From positions 1-6,364 of the forward strand of contig CABSMZ010000111.1 of assembly GCA_902478875.1 (NCBI GenBank): a stretch of 6,364 nucleotides of DNA, written 5' to 3'. The position numbers and the translations under genes were made by a program. The DNA is from an uncultured Collinsella sp. (GTDB taxonomy: Bacteria > Actinomycetota > Coriobacteriia > Coriobacteriales > Coriobacteriaceae). Numbering within the stretch: position 1 is the stretch's first letter; every line of letters starts with the position of its first letter. The notes under the pieces were generated by a model that had not been told where the DNA came from, did no database searches, and worked only from the letters and a program-made list of their open reading frames with translations. Shown one piece after another: positions 6,215 through 6,364 of the stretch.

Positions 6215-6248
6215 ATTGGGGCGGTGCGAAAACCCGCACCGCCCCAAT
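6215..6248 (-). terminator. Hairpin between second arcA and arcT
   Basis: ATTGGGGCGGTGCG (6215-6228) and CGCACCGCCCCAAT (6235-6248) form a perfect 14-bp GC-rich stem around a 6-base loop, about 60 bases past the stop of the upstream arcA copy. On the minus strand it is followed by CTTGTATG, a poor T-run. It may be a partial terminator or an mRNA-stabilising hairpin that lets some transcription pass into arcT, whose start is 56 bases beyond. No good separate arcT promoter is visible. Confidence 0.6.
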
Positions 6249-6308
6249 GGGAGACATCTAATGGCAGCTAGATGTATGTATTATGACCTGTACGGGTCCT
6301 AGAAGACC

Positions 6309-6364
6309 CTAGAGGTCCTCGCGCCAGAAGGGCATGCTCATGCAGCGCGGGCCGCCGCGGCCGC
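6309..6364 (-). CDS. arcA: Second arginine deiminase, C-terminal end only
   Basis: The minus strand enters from the right edge reading GRGGPRCMSMPFWREDL and then a stop. These are the last 17 residues of arginine deiminase, including the catalytic cysteine. Bases 6310-6364 are identical to 3190-3244 of the complete arcA, but the stop is TAG here and TAA there, and the downstream sequence is unrelated. It is therefore a distinct copy. Whether the rest of the gene is intact or divergent cannot be seen. It would lie directly upstream of arcT in the same direction, separated by a hairpin. Confidence 0.85.
   Translation of the reverse strand, partial: GRGGPRCMSMPFWREDL

Noticed and set aside
5350..6261. 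A 303-codon plus-strand open frame over arcT
   Set aside because: It is the antisense shadow of the aminotransferase; the minus-strand reading has intact catalytic motifs and a good ribosome-binding site.

Overview
The window carries an arginine deiminase (ADI, arc) catabolic locus with every gene on the minus strand. In transcription order (right to left) it holds a second arginine deiminase (only its last codons, cut by the right edge), an ArcT-type aminotransferase broken by a 31-bp tandem duplication, an AT-rich regulatory gap of about 0.5 kb, arginine deiminase arcA, ornithine carbamoyltransferase arcB and a YfcC/DcuC-family arginine/ornithine exchanger (arcD). Carbamate kinase (arcC), which normally completes the pathway, is not in the window.

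The GC-rich coding regions set against AT-rich promoter gaps, the protein sequences and the arc gene content suggest a Coriobacteriia actinobacterium such as Collinsella or Olsenella. This is inference from general resemblance; no rRNA or other marker gene is present. The sequence looks like one complete short-read contig. Bases 1-20 are the end of a Nextera/Tn5 read-1 adapter, and the right edge stops after exactly 55 bases identical to the 3' end of arcA, as expected where a k-mer graph breaks at a repeat.

Layout: 1-461 has no convincing gene. It holds the adapter, a 29-bp palindrome with a GGGGTCAGG core, a 98-bp imperfect palindrome with a perfect 15-bp outer stem, and two further hairpins downstream of arcD. 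462-1940 is arcD. 1941-2087 holds a two-part stem-loop ahead of arcD and the arcB terminator. 2088-3083 is arcB. 3084-3188 is a spacer with two hairpins. 3189-4430 is arcA. 4431-4915 is the AT-rich gap, with a possible ArgR (ARG box) site, a pair of ACCGTTYACC repeats 21 bp apart and a weak promoter candidate. 4916-4954 is a strong minus-strand terminator for arcT. 5004-6159 is the broken arcT. 6215-6248 is a hairpin after the second arcA, which begins to be read at 6309.

Together, ArcD would import arginine in exchange for ornithine, ArcA would convert arginine to citrulline and ammonia, and ArcB would split citrulline phosphorolytically to ornithine and carbamoyl phosphate, leaving carbamate kinase, encoded elsewhere, to make ATP. 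No wholly new system is evident. The points most worth a second look are the duplicated arcA, the 31-bp lesion in arcT, the structured arcB-arcD gap and the palindrome-rich left flank.
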